Shown: positions 35,504 to 44,283 of the stretch, piece by piece
Layout: each line of letters begins with the position of its first letter
Numbering within the stretch: the stretch's first letter is position 1
From: Natrarchaeobaculum sulfurireducens
Lineage (GTDB): Archaea; Halobacteriota; Halobacteria; Halobacteriales; Natrialbaceae
Length of the DNA: 64,000 nucleotides
Assembly: GCF_003430825.1 (NCBI RefSeq)
Contig: NZ_CP024047.1
Location: 2,356,001 to 2,420,000 of the forward strand
Direction: 5' to 3'
Translations under genes and position numbers: made by a program
Notes under the pieces: generated by a model
Databases searched by the model: none
What the model was told of the DNA's origin: nothing
Seen by the model: only the letters and a program-made list of their open reading frames with translations

Positions 35504-35897
35504 CTCGACGTCGCACAGTCTTCCGTTCGAGCCCCGCTCGAGACGAGGGCGGATTTTCCGGCCCAGAAAATTCACTCGTACGACTAATACCACAGCGTCA
35601 GTACGAATCGCTGGGGGACGTCACAGGCCCCACCTGAGTGGTCCCCCCGCCCGATCACGCCGGCCGACACTGCCCTCGGTGGCTCCCGCCCACGTGCCAC
35701 CCCGGTCGGCCGGTTCCACCCGCCTCTGACTGGTCACCCACTGCCCTCCCACGTCTCTCGCTTCGGCCCCATCGCTTCGACGGTCACCGACGTCGAAACT
35801 CTGGTCCCCGGCCAGGTCGGTCACTCTCGAGGCATCTACACGGATCGTTCAGCGTGCACTATCAGGCCGTCTAGGTCACGAAAACAACCGAAACGAA
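35504..35897. other. Non-coding spacer
   Basis: No supported gene. CGTACGACTAATACCAC at about 35577 is AT-richer than its surroundings; no paired promoter target was found. The sequence lies between the ends of the convergent MATE and DUF7521 genes. Confidence 0.35.
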
Positions 35898-36209
35898 TCA
35901 GTGTCGGCCGTACAGCGAGTAGGTAATCGCGACCAGCCCGGCCAGCCGGCTTACGTTCTCGAGGAAGACGGTGACGACCTGTTCGGCACTCGTAAACGAG
36001 TTGATGGCTACGTTGATCAGAAACGGACACAACGTGAGCAAGAGGAGTCCCAGGGCGAGATACAGCATCGACGTGGCGTCGTTTCGTCGGTAGCCCCGGT
36101 AGGCCTGGTACGCGATGAGCGTCCCGATGAGCGCCACGAGGAAGAGACTTGCCACCGTCAGGAGCTCGAACAGCGACGCCTCACCGAGTCGAACGACGTC
36201 GCCGGTCAT
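35898..36209 (-). CDS. DUF7521 family membrane protein, 103 aa
   Basis: Three hydrophobic segments (LTVASLFLVALIGTLIAYQAY, SMLYLALGLLLLTLCPFLINVAI, VTVFLENVSRLAGLVAITYSLY) with RRND between the first two. This is the haloarchaeal DUF7521 pattern. Its ATG overlaps the stop of the winged-helix gene (ATGA at 36206), the usual gene pair for this family. It may sense a membrane or redox signal for the regulator. Confidence 0.85.
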   Translation of the reverse strand: MTGDVVRLGEASLFELLTVASLFLVALIGTLIAYQAYRGYRRNDATSMLYLALGLLLLTLCPFLINVAINSFTSAEQVVTVFLENVSRLAGLVAITYSLYGRH

Positions 36210-36553
36210 CGTAACCCCTCCCACATGCGCGTGAACTTGTCGGCGACGTCTTCTTCCTGGTAGGTCAGTTCGAGGTCGAACGCGCCGTCCTCGAGCGTCA
36301 ACTCGAGGCGGTCGAGGTTTGCGGTATAGACGCTGTAGTGATTTCCATCCGGAGCGAGTTCCGTCTCCTCGGTGACGAGACGGCACGCCTCGAGGCGCTC
36401 GAGGCGTCGGTAGATCGTCGGGAGGGAGGCGTCACATCGTTCGCTCAGGGTGCTGGCAGACATGGGTTCGACGCTCGTGTGGGTGAGGATATCCCGGGCG
36501 TACTCGTCGTCGAGGACCGAAAGGACCGTCGACAGGTCGATTTCCTCACTCAC
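36206..36553 (-). CDS. Winged-helix (ArsR-like) regulator paired with DUF7521, 115 aa
   Basis: LSVLDDEYARDILTHTSVEPMSASTLSERCDASLPTIYRRLERLE is a winged helix with the recognition helix at SLPTIYRRL. GTG at 36553 is preferred; the longer frame begins with unlikely sequence. The pair with DUF7521 is conserved in haloarchaea. The target genes are unknown. Confidence 0.85.
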   Translation of the reverse strand: MSEEIDLSTVLSVLDDEYARDILTHTSVEPMSASTLSERCDASLPTIYRRLERLEACRLVTEETELAPDGNHYSVYTANLDRLELTLEDGAFDLELTYQEEDVADKFTRMWEGLR

Positions 36554-36640
36554 TTGTAGGCCATCGTTCCGGCAACGACATGAAAAGCGATCCGGTTTTT
36601 CTGACCGAGAGAACACCCCGACGGCAGCCACGTGATCGCG

Positions 36641-37363
36641 TCAGCTGACTCCGTACGCCTCGAGCCAGGCGAACGTGAGCTCGAGCAGTCGACGTTCGGC
36701 AGATGCCGAGAACAGGTGGCCTTCTCCCTCGAGGACCTGAACGAGGACGTCCGTTTCGAGGCGGTCCGCCGCGCGCAGGCTGTCGTCGACGGGGACCGAG
36801 TCGTCGTCCGTCCCGTGGAAGATGGCGACGGGAACGTCGAGCGTCGACTCGAGGTCGGCGAAGGCGTGCCGATCGAGGTCCGCGAAGAACCGCTCGTCGA
36901 CCCACTCGTCGTCGTCGAACTCGAGTCGTCCAGCCGTCGCGACCGCCTCACGGTAGTCGTCGAACGACGACGTGTCGGTTACGGGCGCACGCGTGACGAC
37001 CGCGTCGGCGCGCTCGGCTGCGAACGTCCCCGCGGCGTGGAACGCGACAGCGCCCCCGAAACTCGAGCCGAACAGGACACAGGATCGAGGATCGAAGAAC
37101 TCGAGGACTGCCTCGAGATCGGTCAATCTCGACTCCAGCGTCGACTCCGCGAAGTGACCATCGGACTCGCCACATCCTCGAAAGTCGAATCTGACGGCGT
37201 CGTACCCGGCCTCGACCGCGCGTCGACAGCGGCGTTCGTAACTTCCGGACTTGTCGCTTCGAAAGCCGTGACAGCAGACGAACCAGCGGTCACCCGACGC
37301 CTCGTGGTGGACCGCTGCCACCGTCCCGTCGTCCTCGACGGTGATTTCGTATCGCTCGCTCAT
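36641..37363 (-). CDS. Alpha/beta hydrolase, 240 aa
   Basis: The nucleophile elbow GSSFGG (Ser in VLFGSSFGGAVAFHA), oxyanion region CCHGFRSDKSGS, FDFRGCGESDG, the acid in IFHGTDDDSVPVDDS and the final His in GEGHLF make a complete triad. There is no signal peptide. The substrate, probably an ester, is unknown. Confidence 0.9.
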   Translation of the reverse strand: MSERYEITVEDDGTVAAVHHEASGDRWFVCCHGFRSDKSGSYERRCRRAVEAGYDAVRFDFRGCGESDGHFAESTLESRLTDLEAVLEFFDPRSCVLFGSSFGGAVAFHAAGTFAAERADAVVTRAPVTDTSSFDDYREAVATAGRLEFDDDEWVDERFFADLDRHAFADLESTLDVPVAIFHGTDDDSVPVDDSLRAADRLETDVLVQVLEGEGHLFSASAERRLLELTFAWLEAYGVS

Positions 37364-37481
37364 ACGACCGCTGGGGAACGGACGACCGTAATCGTTTCCC
37401 GCGTCGCAATCCGGGACCCGAATCCGACGGCCGACAGTATTCGTGACATAACTAACCCCATCAGTCCGCGAGCCACGACCA

Positions 37482-38087
37482 ATGTGGCCATGGGAACACG
37501 CGATCGTCGGCTATCTCGCGTACTCGCTGTTCGCGCATCTTTACTACCGTGAGTCGCCGGACGGGCTCGAGGCGTTTGCGGTCGTTTTCGCGTCCGTCCT
37601 GCCGGATCTCATCGATAAACCGCTGGCCTGGGAGTTCGGTGTCTTCGAGTCGGGCTATGCACTCGGACACTCGATCTTCTTCGCGGTTCCGCTCTCGCTC
37701 GCGGTCGGACTGCTCGCGAGACGCGTCGGCAAGGGGCCTGCTGGCGTCGCCTTCGGCGTCGGTTACCTGTTGCATCTGCCCGCGGACGTGCTCGATACCT
37801 ATCTGCGCGGCGGCCAGTACACACCGGAGATACTGCTCTGGCCGGTTTCGACGGTCGACGGGGTTCAAGAACAGACAGGATTCACCGACGAGTTCGTTCG
37901 TCTCTTCGGCCGCTACCAGCAGGACCTCCTCGCGGGCGACCTCTCGACGTACATGTGGGTCCAGGTCGGACTCGCGGGACTCGCGGCCCTGGTCTGGCTC
38001 GCCGACGGCGCACCCGTCCTCCGGGAGTGTCTCGTCGGCTGTAAACGCCTGGTGATCGCACTCGTCGGTGGCCGGGACCCGATGTGA
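37482..38087 (+). CDS. Membrane-bound metal-dependent hydrolase (YdjM/DUF457-like), 201 aa
   Basis: WPWEHAIVGYLAYSLFAH, SVLPDLIDKPL, ALGHSIFFAVP and YLLHLPADVLDTY give the spaced His/Asp residues of this membrane hydrolase family, with four hydrophobic segments. It is a single gene. The substrate is unknown. Confidence 0.82.
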   Translation: MWPWEHAIVGYLAYSLFAHLYYRESPDGLEAFAVVFASVLPDLIDKPLAWEFGVFESGYALGHSIFFAVPLSLAVGLLARRVGKGPAGVAFGVGYLLHLPADVLDTYLRGGQYTPEILLWPVSTVDGVQEQTGFTDEFVRLFGRYQQDLLAGDLSTYMWVQVGLAGLAALVWLADGAPVLRECLVGCKRLVIALVGGRDPM

Positions 38088-38177
38088 GCGACGGTCGCCG
38101 CGCCGTCGACACTGGTTGGTAACGACGGGGTAACCAGCGGACGAGTCTGACTCAAACGTCACCGACAGGTAATGTCG

Positions 38178-38190
38178 TCATTTACTATCG
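38178..38190 (+). promoter_or_regulatory. TATA-like box before a coupled mini-ORF
   Basis: GTCATTTACTATC, 28 nt before the mini-ORF ATG at 38219. It is less like the ATAACAAA element than other sites but at the same spacing. Confidence 0.4.
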
Positions 38191-38218
38191 TATCGCTGCC
38201 GGTGACAGTGGAGATGAG

Positions 38219-38278
38219 ATGACCGACACGTCCCGCCCGCCAACTCATCGCTATCGACCCCCGCGGGTGAACCCATGA
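38219..38278 (+). CDS. Candidate 19-aa leader mini-ORF (MTDTSRPPTHRYRPPRVNP)
   Basis: Its TGA shares ATGA with the deacetylase ATG at 38275. GGGTGA near its end is an SD-like sequence for the main gene. It is Arg- and Pro-rich. Same architecture as the mini-ORFs at 1189, 20892 and 62328. Confidence 0.45.
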   Translation: MTDTSRPPTHRYRPPRVNP

Positions 38279-39285
38279 ACGCGAGCGACCGACCACCCGG
38301 AAGCCGCGTGGATGCCCTCCCCTCGGACGCCGAGTTCGCACTCTGTCTGACTCACGACGTGGATCGCCCCTACAAGGGGTTTCGGTCGCTGTACTACGCG
38401 ACCCGTGAGCGACCGGGCTATCACCTCCGGACCGCCCTCTCGTCGTCGAACCCGTACTGGCAGTTCGAGGAGGTCATGTCCCTCGAGGCCGGCCTTGGCG
38501 TTCGATCGGCGTTTTACTTCCTCAACGAACAACACCTGCTGGTCGACCGGCCGCCACGAGACTGGCTCTTACCGTCGAACTGGATCCAGCATCTGGGTCG
38601 GTACGACGTCACGAGCAACGAGATCGTCGCCGTCCTCGAGGCACTCGAGGCTGGCGGCTGGGAAGTCGGCCTCCACGGCTCCTATCACTCGCCGGAGGAT
38701 CCGGCTCGACTAGACGAGGAAAAACGAGTGCTCGAGCGTGTGCTCGGACGGCCAGTCGTCGGCGGGCGACAACACCACCTCCGGCTCTCGGTGCCCGAAA
38801 CGTGGCGACACCACCGGGAGATCGGCCTCGCGTACGATGCGACTCTGGGGTCGACGACTAGCTGTGACTTTCATCATGGCTACCGACCGCTCCGACCGTT
38901 CGACGACGAGTTCGTCGTCTTTCCGCTGACGATCATGGATCAGGCACTGCCAGACCCAGGGAACCACCCCGATCAAGCACGCCAGGTCTGTGACCAACTC
39001 GTCAAAGAGGCCGCCGTGAACGACGCCGTAATGACCGTTCTCTGGCATCCACGGTACTTCAACGAACGCGAGTTCCCCGGCCACCGGGAGCTGTATCGGT
39101 GGCTGATCGAGCGAGCCCAGTCGCTCGGTGGCTGGATCGGGGCTCCACAGGAGTTCCTCGCCGAAACCGACCGCGACTCACGGGTGCCGTCTCGCCGGCT
39201 CGAGAGCGCTGGACCGGCCGATTCCGAGCCGGGTCGTGGAGACGATCCCCAGGTACGGGCCTCGAGTCCGGGAGGCGAGTCATGA
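38275..39285 (+). CDS. Polysaccharide deacetylase family protein, 336 aa
   Basis: CLTHDVDRPYKGFRSLYY near residue 25 carries the metal-binding Asp pair; VGLHGSYHSPEDP near 140 carries the His pair; FHHGYRPLRPFD and LWHPRYFNE follow. It differs from the two MGSVV-type deacetylases of the window and is closer to proteins found with glycosyltransferases. There is no signal peptide. Its TGA overlaps the next gene (ATGA at 39282), a secreted protein. It marks the left end of the second glycan region. Confidence 0.85.
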   Translation: MNASDRPPGSRVDALPSDAEFALCLTHDVDRPYKGFRSLYYATRERPGYHLRTALSSSNPYWQFEEVMSLEAGLGVRSAFYFLNEQHLLVDRPPRDWLLPSNWIQHLGRYDVTSNEIVAVLEALEAGGWEVGLHGSYHSPEDPARLDEEKRVLERVLGRPVVGGRQHHLRLSVPETWRHHREIGLAYDATLGSTTSCDFHHGYRPLRPFDDEFVVFPLTIMDQALPDPGNHPDQARQVCDQLVKEAAVNDAVMTVLWHPRYFNEREFPGHRELYRWLIERAQSLGGWIGAPQEFLAETDRDSRVPSRRLESAGPADSEPGRGDDPQVRASSPGGES

Positions 39286-40631
39286 ACTCGAGGCTCCTGA
39301 CGGTGCTGGTCGTCGGACTGTTCGTCCTCGGCACCGTCGGTGCGGTCGCGACTCCTGCGGTTGCTGACTCGACAACAACCACACAATCGATGCCGAGTGA
39401 CACGTACGTCGTCGAACAGGACGACTCGTGTTACGAGATCGAGCCCCTCTCGAGTGACCAATCGATCGAGGCCTTCTACGATTATCGGGATCACAACACC
39501 CATCCGAACGACACAGATCGGATGTACAGCTCCTACGGGACGACCCATCTCCAGGAGTCCGATACGAGCCTGTTGTTCCTCCACGAGGGGACCGACGGAA
39601 CGAGCCTCGTGATGGTCCACGACGAACTCGACGGCGGCACTGCCGGTGGCGTCGTCACGTTCGACCTCGTCGGCGCGCCACACGCCGCCACGTGGGACGT
39701 CCGGAACGACGACTACGACGGCGATACGAACCGCGACGAGTTCGACCGCGGCGACGGCACCGCGGACGCGTCGTGGGCCTACATCGAAAACCGGACCGGT
39801 GGCGGCGCGCTGAACGGCGGCTTCGGCGGGCCGTTCTCGGTGACAGTCCACCCCGCGTTCAACGAGGACGCTAACCTGTACGACGCGGACGTCGCCGAGG
39901 AGTTCGAAGACGAGAACGTGACCGGCACCGGCGGCGACTTCTGGGACGGCGGCGAGATCGACGACTGGGAAGCCCTTTCCGGCGACGTCGACGATCCGGA
40001 CCGCCACTCGCTGTCGCTCTCCGAGCCAGTCACCATCTGGACTGGGAGCTGTGACAACCCCGCGATCGCCTACGACCGAACGGACGACGGCATCGCGGCG
40101 TCCGTCTCCGATCCATCCGTCGACGATCGAGTCCCCCTGCAGCCAACGGCCGGGTCCGGCGACGGCGTCCAGTTCGAGCGGATCGACGTGACCGGCCTCG
40201 AGGACGACACGACCCTCGAGTTCGCGAGCGAAGCGCCGGACGGTCCCCCCGAGTCGCCTGCTGGGGTGGACGCCATGTCCCACCTGCGCATCGACGGCAA
40301 CTCGAGTGCGGACGCCTCAGGAACGGTCACGGTCACCGTCAGCGCCGACGAACTCGACGAGCCTGGGATCGGCCCGGACGACGTGGTGCTCTACGAAGCA
40401 GTCGACGACGAGTGGGCTGAGACGACCACCGAGGTTCGCGCCGATCGCGGCGGCACCTACCAGTTCGAAGCCGAGGTCTCCTCGCTCGAGGGGGTGACCG
40501 TCGCCCTCCACCCTGAGGCCGGCCCCGACGAGCGGAGCTGGGTCTCCGACATCGGCTTCGCCGGCGGCGTCGCCGTGGGGTCGTTCCTCCTGCTCTCGTT
40601 GTTGTGGGTGGCGGCGATCTGGCGTCGGTAA
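39282..40631 (+). CDS. Secreted protein with C-terminal membrane anchor, 449 aa
   Basis: An N-terminal Sec signal (LLTVLVVGLFVLGTVGAVATPAVA), a long acidic extracytoplasmic part with repeated beta-sandwich-like pieces (FERIDVTGLEDDTTLEF, GTVTVTVSADELDEPGIGPDDVVLYEAVDDEWAETTTE) and a C-terminal helix FAGGVAVGSFLLLSLLWVAAIW followed by RR. The GPDDVVLY-type domain is common in haloarchaeal surface proteins. It is translationally coupled to the deacetylase. The substrate or ligand is unknown; a surface role is likely. Confidence 0.82.
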   Translation: MNSRLLTVLVVGLFVLGTVGAVATPAVADSTTTTQSMPSDTYVVEQDDSCYEIEPLSSDQSIEAFYDYRDHNTHPNDTDRMYSSYGTTHLQESDTSLLFLHEGTDGTSLVMVHDELDGGTAGGVVTFDLVGAPHAATWDVRNDDYDGDTNRDEFDRGDGTADASWAYIENRTGGGALNGGFGGPFSVTVHPAFNEDANLYDADVAEEFEDENVTGTGGDFWDGGEIDDWEALSGDVDDPDRHSLSLSEPVTIWTGSCDNPAIAYDRTDDGIAASVSDPSVDDRVPLQPTAGSGDGVQFERIDVTGLEDDTTLEFASEAPDGPPESPAGVDAMSHLRIDGNSSADASGTVTVTVSADELDEPGIGPDDVVLYEAVDDEWAETTTEVRADRGGTYQFEAEVSSLEGVTVALHPEAGPDERSWVSDIGFAGGVAVGSFLLLSLLWVAAIWRR

Positions 40632-40688
40632 CCCGCGGCTCGAACCCAAAACCGCTCCGTCTACCGGGTAGTAGGAGACACCCTCGAT

Positions 40689-40871
40689 TCAGAACAGTGG
40701 TTCGTCAGGAGAGACGACGTCGGTCGCCTGGCTCTCTAACAGGCCAGCCGAGTAGACGATGACGCCGGCGGCGATCACTGCGACGAGCACGACGACGGCG
40801 AAGACGATGAGCGTTCCAATGCCGACCTTGCCACGGTCGAGCGAATCGGTGACGATGTTGGAATCGGGCAT
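40689..40871 (-). CDS. Archaellin-like N-terminal stub, 60 aa
   Basis: [30 protein letters not shown] is the class III signal and hydrophobic helix of haloarchaeal archaellins (processed before GIGTLIVF by the prepilin peptidase). After [12 protein letters not shown] the protein stops at residue 60, where archaellins go on for another ~140 residues. It is either a decayed archaellin or a minor pilin-like protein. No archaellum gene is near. The ATG at 40871 is preferred over longer in-frame starts. Confidence 0.7.
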   Translation of the reverse strand: MPDSNIVTDSLDRGKVGIGTLIVFAVVVLVAVIAAGVIVYSAGLLESQATDVVSPDEPLF

Positions 40872-41374
40872 AGGGGTGTCCTCTGTGTCTCGGGTCGGAA
40901 CTGCGGTATCTGTCTCCCAGTTGATGGGGCCCTGTGTGCGATCTACAGCCGTCCAGCGAGTGTGGTCTGACGTCGGTGGGCGCGTCGTTCCTCGTGTCAG
41001 CGCCACCTGAGCGTTCGTCACTGGCTGTTCGCTCAACTTAGTAATTTTGGCAGCGTATCCCTCGTCGCCCGCTCGCAGTGTCGTCCGTACCGTCGAGACC
41101 GATACGGGAGGTCGTCGGCTCGAGGAACCCCGAGGTCGTCGGCTCGAGTTTACGCGCTACTCGAGTGAGGCCGGTCGCACGGCTCTGTTTGCCAAAGCTC
41201 GTAAGTCGCTCGAAACTCGGCGGCGGTGGGACCAACGGGATCGGCGCTGGTTGTCAACTCGGACCGGACACGTGACGGAACGATTCGAACTCACGCACGG
41301 ACGCGATCCAGAGCAGGACCTGCGACGGCAGTCGGCTCCACAGGTTCTTGGCGAATAGTGTGCTGAATTTGTCC
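40872..41374. other. Non-coding spacer with a 24-bp direct repeat
   Basis: No supported gene. GAGGTCGTCGGCTCGAG occurs at 41108-41124 and 41132-41148. CTTAGTAATTTTGG at about 41037 is AT-rich and could be a promoter on either strand. Confidence 0.4.
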
Positions 41375-41719
41375 ATGGTCACAGTTATCACAGCACTCAA
41401 AACGCTGTTGTTCACGATCCTCGTTCCCGGGACGGTCGCCGTGGTGATTCCCCGGCTATTGGCCAGCTGGCGGCCATACCCTCGATTTCCGATCGATAGA
41501 CCGACCGCGAACGTGGGGGCCGCCCTGGCGATCGGTGTGGGAGCGGTGCTGTACGTACACACCGCCGTCCGGTTCGGCTCGGACGGGAAGGGGACGCCGT
41601 CGCCGACCGACGAACCCGGAACCGAGCCTGATACCCGGTCGGCTCCCGAACGGTACCCGGACGACCCAAAAACGAGACTCGAGGATGACACGACCGACGA
41701 GAGGACGGCTACGACGTGA
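41375..41719 (+). CDS. Small membrane protein, 114 aa
   Basis: Two hydrophobic segments (ALKTLLFTILVPGTVAVVIPRLL, NVGAALAIGVGAVLYVHTAVRF) are followed by a charged, disordered tail. The N-terminal part resembles the start of isoprenylcysteine-methyltransferase-like proteins, but the catalytic part is missing, so it may be a truncated gene. It is convergent with the DUF354 gene. Confidence 0.55.
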   Translation: MVTVITALKTLLFTILVPGTVAVVIPRLLASWRPYPRFPIDRPTANVGAALAIGVGAVLYVHTAVRFGSDGKGTPSPTDEPGTEPDTRSAPERYPDDPKTRLEDDTTDERTATT

Positions 41720-42838
41720 TCAGTCGCTACGGACGCCGACGGAGTCGACCGACGAGCGCCTCGCGGACTGGTCGAACTGCCGGACCGACTCGAGGTCGCC
41801 GACGTGTCCGTCCGCGAGTGCGACGTCGACGATCACGTCGGTGAGGTTCGCTTTGTCCGTGAGGAACTCCTCGCGGCGTCGGTTCCAGGTCTCGTCGACG
41901 CCGTCGTCGTCGAGCAACGTCGTCGCGTGTGCTATGATCTCGTCGGCCGAGGTGACGTTGTGAATCAGTCCCTGAGTCTCGAGTTCGACGAAGTTACCCA
42001 TGTCGTCGTCACCGACCCACGAGTTCGAGCGGATCGCGGGCGTCCCGAGGAGGCCGGCTTCGGTGACCATCGTCTGCGTATCGGCGACCAGCAGGTCGGC
42101 TTCGGCGAGCGCATCGTGCATCAGCGCGGGGTGGAGGTCGAACGGCTCGGCGGGCAGCGTCTCGAGGTCGGCGTTGGCTCCCTCGTCGGAGACGAGTACC
42201 GTCACGTCCTCGGCCAGCCGCTCGACGATCCGTCGGCGGTCGTCGCCAGTGATCCCCTGTTTGCCGACGTCGTGCTGGGAGCCGAAGGCGTTGAGCCGGA
42301 GGATGGCGTACGGTTCGTCGGCAGCGAGGCCGAGGCGGTCACGAATCTCCGGGTTCGGCTCGTACGTCTCGGGGTGGAGGTACGCACACTCTTTCAGTCC
42401 GGCGAAGACGTAGTGGCGGTCACCGAGGTCCTTGCGGAACGTATTCGGCGTCAGGATCGCCCGAGCGAACGGCGTCGAGATGGTGTGATCGAACGACGCT
42501 GGCTCGGAGTCGATGAGTAACACCGTCGGCGTCCGCGTGACGGCCCCGGTGTGGGCGGCGTAGCCACCCATCCCGAAGAGCAGATCGGGATCGAACCGAC
42601 GGGCTAGACTGATCGCCCGAACGTAGTGAGTTGGCAGCCGCGTCAGCAACGATCCCTTCGTCGTTCCACAGGACCCGTAGACCGCGTAGGGGAGATCGTA
42701 CCACTCGAGCAAGTCGACGGTGCAGGTGTAGTCCCTGGCGAGGACCAGCACCTCGTGGCCGCGCTCGCAAAGCGCTTTGACGGCGTGTTTGTACAGGTGA
42801 ACGTGGGCCGGCGTATTCGTAAAGAACAGGTAGTTCAT
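41720..42838 (-). CDS. DUF354 family protein, 372 aa
   Basis: Paralog of 11784-12884: NTPAHVHLYKHAVKAL, LFGMGGYAAHTGAV, YVFAGLKECAYLHPETYEPNP and MHDALAEADLLVADTQTMVTEAGLLGTPAIR are shared. A GT-B or UDP-GlcNAc-2-epimerase-like fold is expected. It is divergent from the six-hairpin gene; the 170 nt between them hold one promoter element on each strand. The enzymatic role is inferred only. Confidence 0.86.
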   Translation of the reverse strand: MNYLFFTNTPAHVHLYKHAVKALCERGHEVLVLARDYTCTVDLLEWYDLPYAVYGSCGTTKGSLLTRLPTHYVRAISLARRFDPDLLFGMGGYAAHTGAVTRTPTVLLIDSEPASFDHTISTPFARAILTPNTFRKDLGDRHYVFAGLKECAYLHPETYEPNPEIRDRLGLAADEPYAILRLNAFGSQHDVGKQGITGDDRRRIVERLAEDVTVLVSDEGANADLETLPAEPFDLHPALMHDALAEADLLVADTQTMVTEAGLLGTPAIRSNSWVGDDDMGNFVELETQGLIHNVTSADEIIAHATTLLDDDGVDETWNRRREEFLTDKANLTDVIVDVALADGHVGDLESVRQFDQSARRSSVDSVGVRSD

Positions 42839-42883
42839 GATGACTGGCAGTCCCTCTTGACCGTACGGTGAACCGACGGGTCC

Positions 42884-42898
42884 GGTTTGTTATCACCC
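42884..42898 (-). promoter_or_regulatory. GATAACAAAC promoter element
   Basis: Minus strand GGGTGATAACAAACC, 45 nt before the DUF354 ATG at 42838. AAGAGGGA within the leader may be an SD. Confidence 0.5.
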
Positions 42899-42970
42899 TC
42901 GTACCCGTCTCGACGGGCAAGCCTGCGCCTGCATAGCCGGTTCCTGTTCGCCCGTGAGTCGGGGTAGCAG

Positions 42971-42986
42971 CCCTATAATAATGGCC
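42971..42986 (+). promoter_or_regulatory. ATAATAATGGCC promoter element
   Basis: CCCTATAATAATGGCC, 22 nt before the ATG at 43009. It shares spacing and most positions with the ATAACAAAGCC family. Confidence 0.45.
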
Positions 42987-43008
42987 GGACGGCTCGAGGC
43001 CCGCGTAA

Positions 43009-44283
43009 ATGCAGTCACAAGGAGTTCCCGACACAGCCGAAGACGCCCCGACGAGCGAACGCGAGCGACCGCGGATGCTCGAGGCGTACGGGCCCACGCT
43101 CGACTCGACGCTCGCGTACGCCCGGCGGCGTGACTACGCTGGCCCCGACTACGGCGACGGACTGAGTAGCGAGCTGTTGCAGTCGCTGCCGTTCGAAAAC
43201 CGGGTGCTCAACCTCGTCGTCCAGGAGGTCGTCAAACGCACGCCGGTCGACGTTCGGCCGCTGTTCCGGGTCGAGACCCGACGCAATTACAAGGGGACAG
43301 CGCTGTTCTCGATGGCCAACCTCAACTATCACAAACTGGCGGCCGACGGGACGCCGCTCGAGGCCGCCTTCGATCCGGAGGGCGAGGCGCGTCGGCTCGC
43401 CGACTGGCTGGTCGACGAACGGATCACCGACTACAGCGGCTACTGTGGCGGCCACCGCCATCCGATCCAGCATCTCCACACGAAAGGCGTCCCCGAAGAC
43501 CCTGACATCGTCTCGACGGCCTACGGCGTCAAGGCGCTTTTGCGAGCGTCGCATCTCGACGATCGCTACGCCGACTTCGCTCGAAGCGCCGAGTCGTTCC
43601 TGGTAACGGACCTGAACTACCGCGAGGGCGAGGTGGGGGCGACGATCGACTACCACATGAACCACCCCGAGGACTCCTACACCATCAACGCGGCCGCAGT
43701 CGGGGCGATGATGCTCCTCGACCTCTACGAGCACTTCGGCGACGACGGGCTTCGCGAGCGAGCGACGAAGATCCTCGAGCACGTCGCCTGGACCCAGACC
43801 GACGTCGGCGGCTGGCCCTACCGCCTGCCGGCCGACGCCTCCCATCTCTCGATGGACAGCCACCACAACGGGTTCGTCATCGAGGCGTTCCAGCGCTACC
43901 GCGAGGTCGTCGACGACGACCGCTTCGCCGACACCCTCGAGGACGCACTCACGTTCTACCGCGAGGAACTGTTCGAACTCGACGGTGCGCCGAACTTCGA
44001 CGAAGCGAGCGCCTACCCCCGCGACATCCACGCGAGCACCCAGGGCATGCTCGTTTTCACCCGCGAGGGCGACCTCGAGATGGCCGAACGCATTCTCCGG
44101 TGGGTGCTCGCCAACCTCCAGGTCCGCGAGGGGCAGTTCTACTACCGGCAGTATCGCCACCACACCAAACGCGTCACGCTGATGCGCTGGTGTCAGGCGT
44201 GGATGTCGTACGCGCTCTCTGAGTTCCTGCTGGCCGCGTCAGACGAAGGCGACCACCGGATCGAACCCGGACAGCATCCATGA
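43009..44283 (+). CDS. Six-hairpin (alpha/alpha toroid) glycosidase-like protein, 424 aa
   Basis: Repeated helical hairpins with GWPYRLP, HHNGFVIEAFQRYREVV, DIHASTQGMLVF and FYYRQYRHHTKRVTLMRWCQAWMSYAL are of the six-hairpin glycosidase superfamily type. Similar haloarchaeal proteins are often annotated misleadingly as antibiotic ABC transporter permeases, though there are no membrane helices. It may cleave, epimerise or bind a glycan intermediate. The ATG of the GT4 gene overlaps its stop (ATGA at 44280). Confidence 0.75.
   Translation: MQSQGVPDTAEDAPTSERERPRMLEAYGPTLDSTLAYARRRDYAGPDYGDGLSSELLQSLPFENRVLNLVVQEVVKRTPVDVRPLFRVETRRNYKGTALFSMANLNYHKLAADGTPLEAAFDPEGEARRLADWLVDERITDYSGYCGGHRHPIQHLHTKGVPEDPDIVSTAYGVKALLRASHLDDRYADFARSAESFLVTDLNYREGEVGATIDYHMNHPEDSYTINAAAVGAMMLLDLYEHFGDDGLRERATKILEHVAWTQTDVGGWPYRLPADASHLSMDSHHNGFVIEAFQRYREVVDDDRFADTLEDALTFYREELFELDGAPNFDEASAYPRDIHASTQGMLVFTREGDLEMAERILRWVLANLQVREGQFYYRQYRHHTKRVTLMRWCQAWMSYALSEFLLAASDEGDHRIEPGQHP

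Noticed and set aside
41108-41148. 17-bp direct repeat as an attachment site
   Set aside because: The copies are adjacent with no element between them and no integrase or tRNA nearby.
41254-41376. Leftward 40-codon ORF beginning MDKFSTLFAKNLWS
   Set aside because: Its ATG overlaps the ATG of the rightward small membrane protein (CCATGG); no promoter or similarity favours it.
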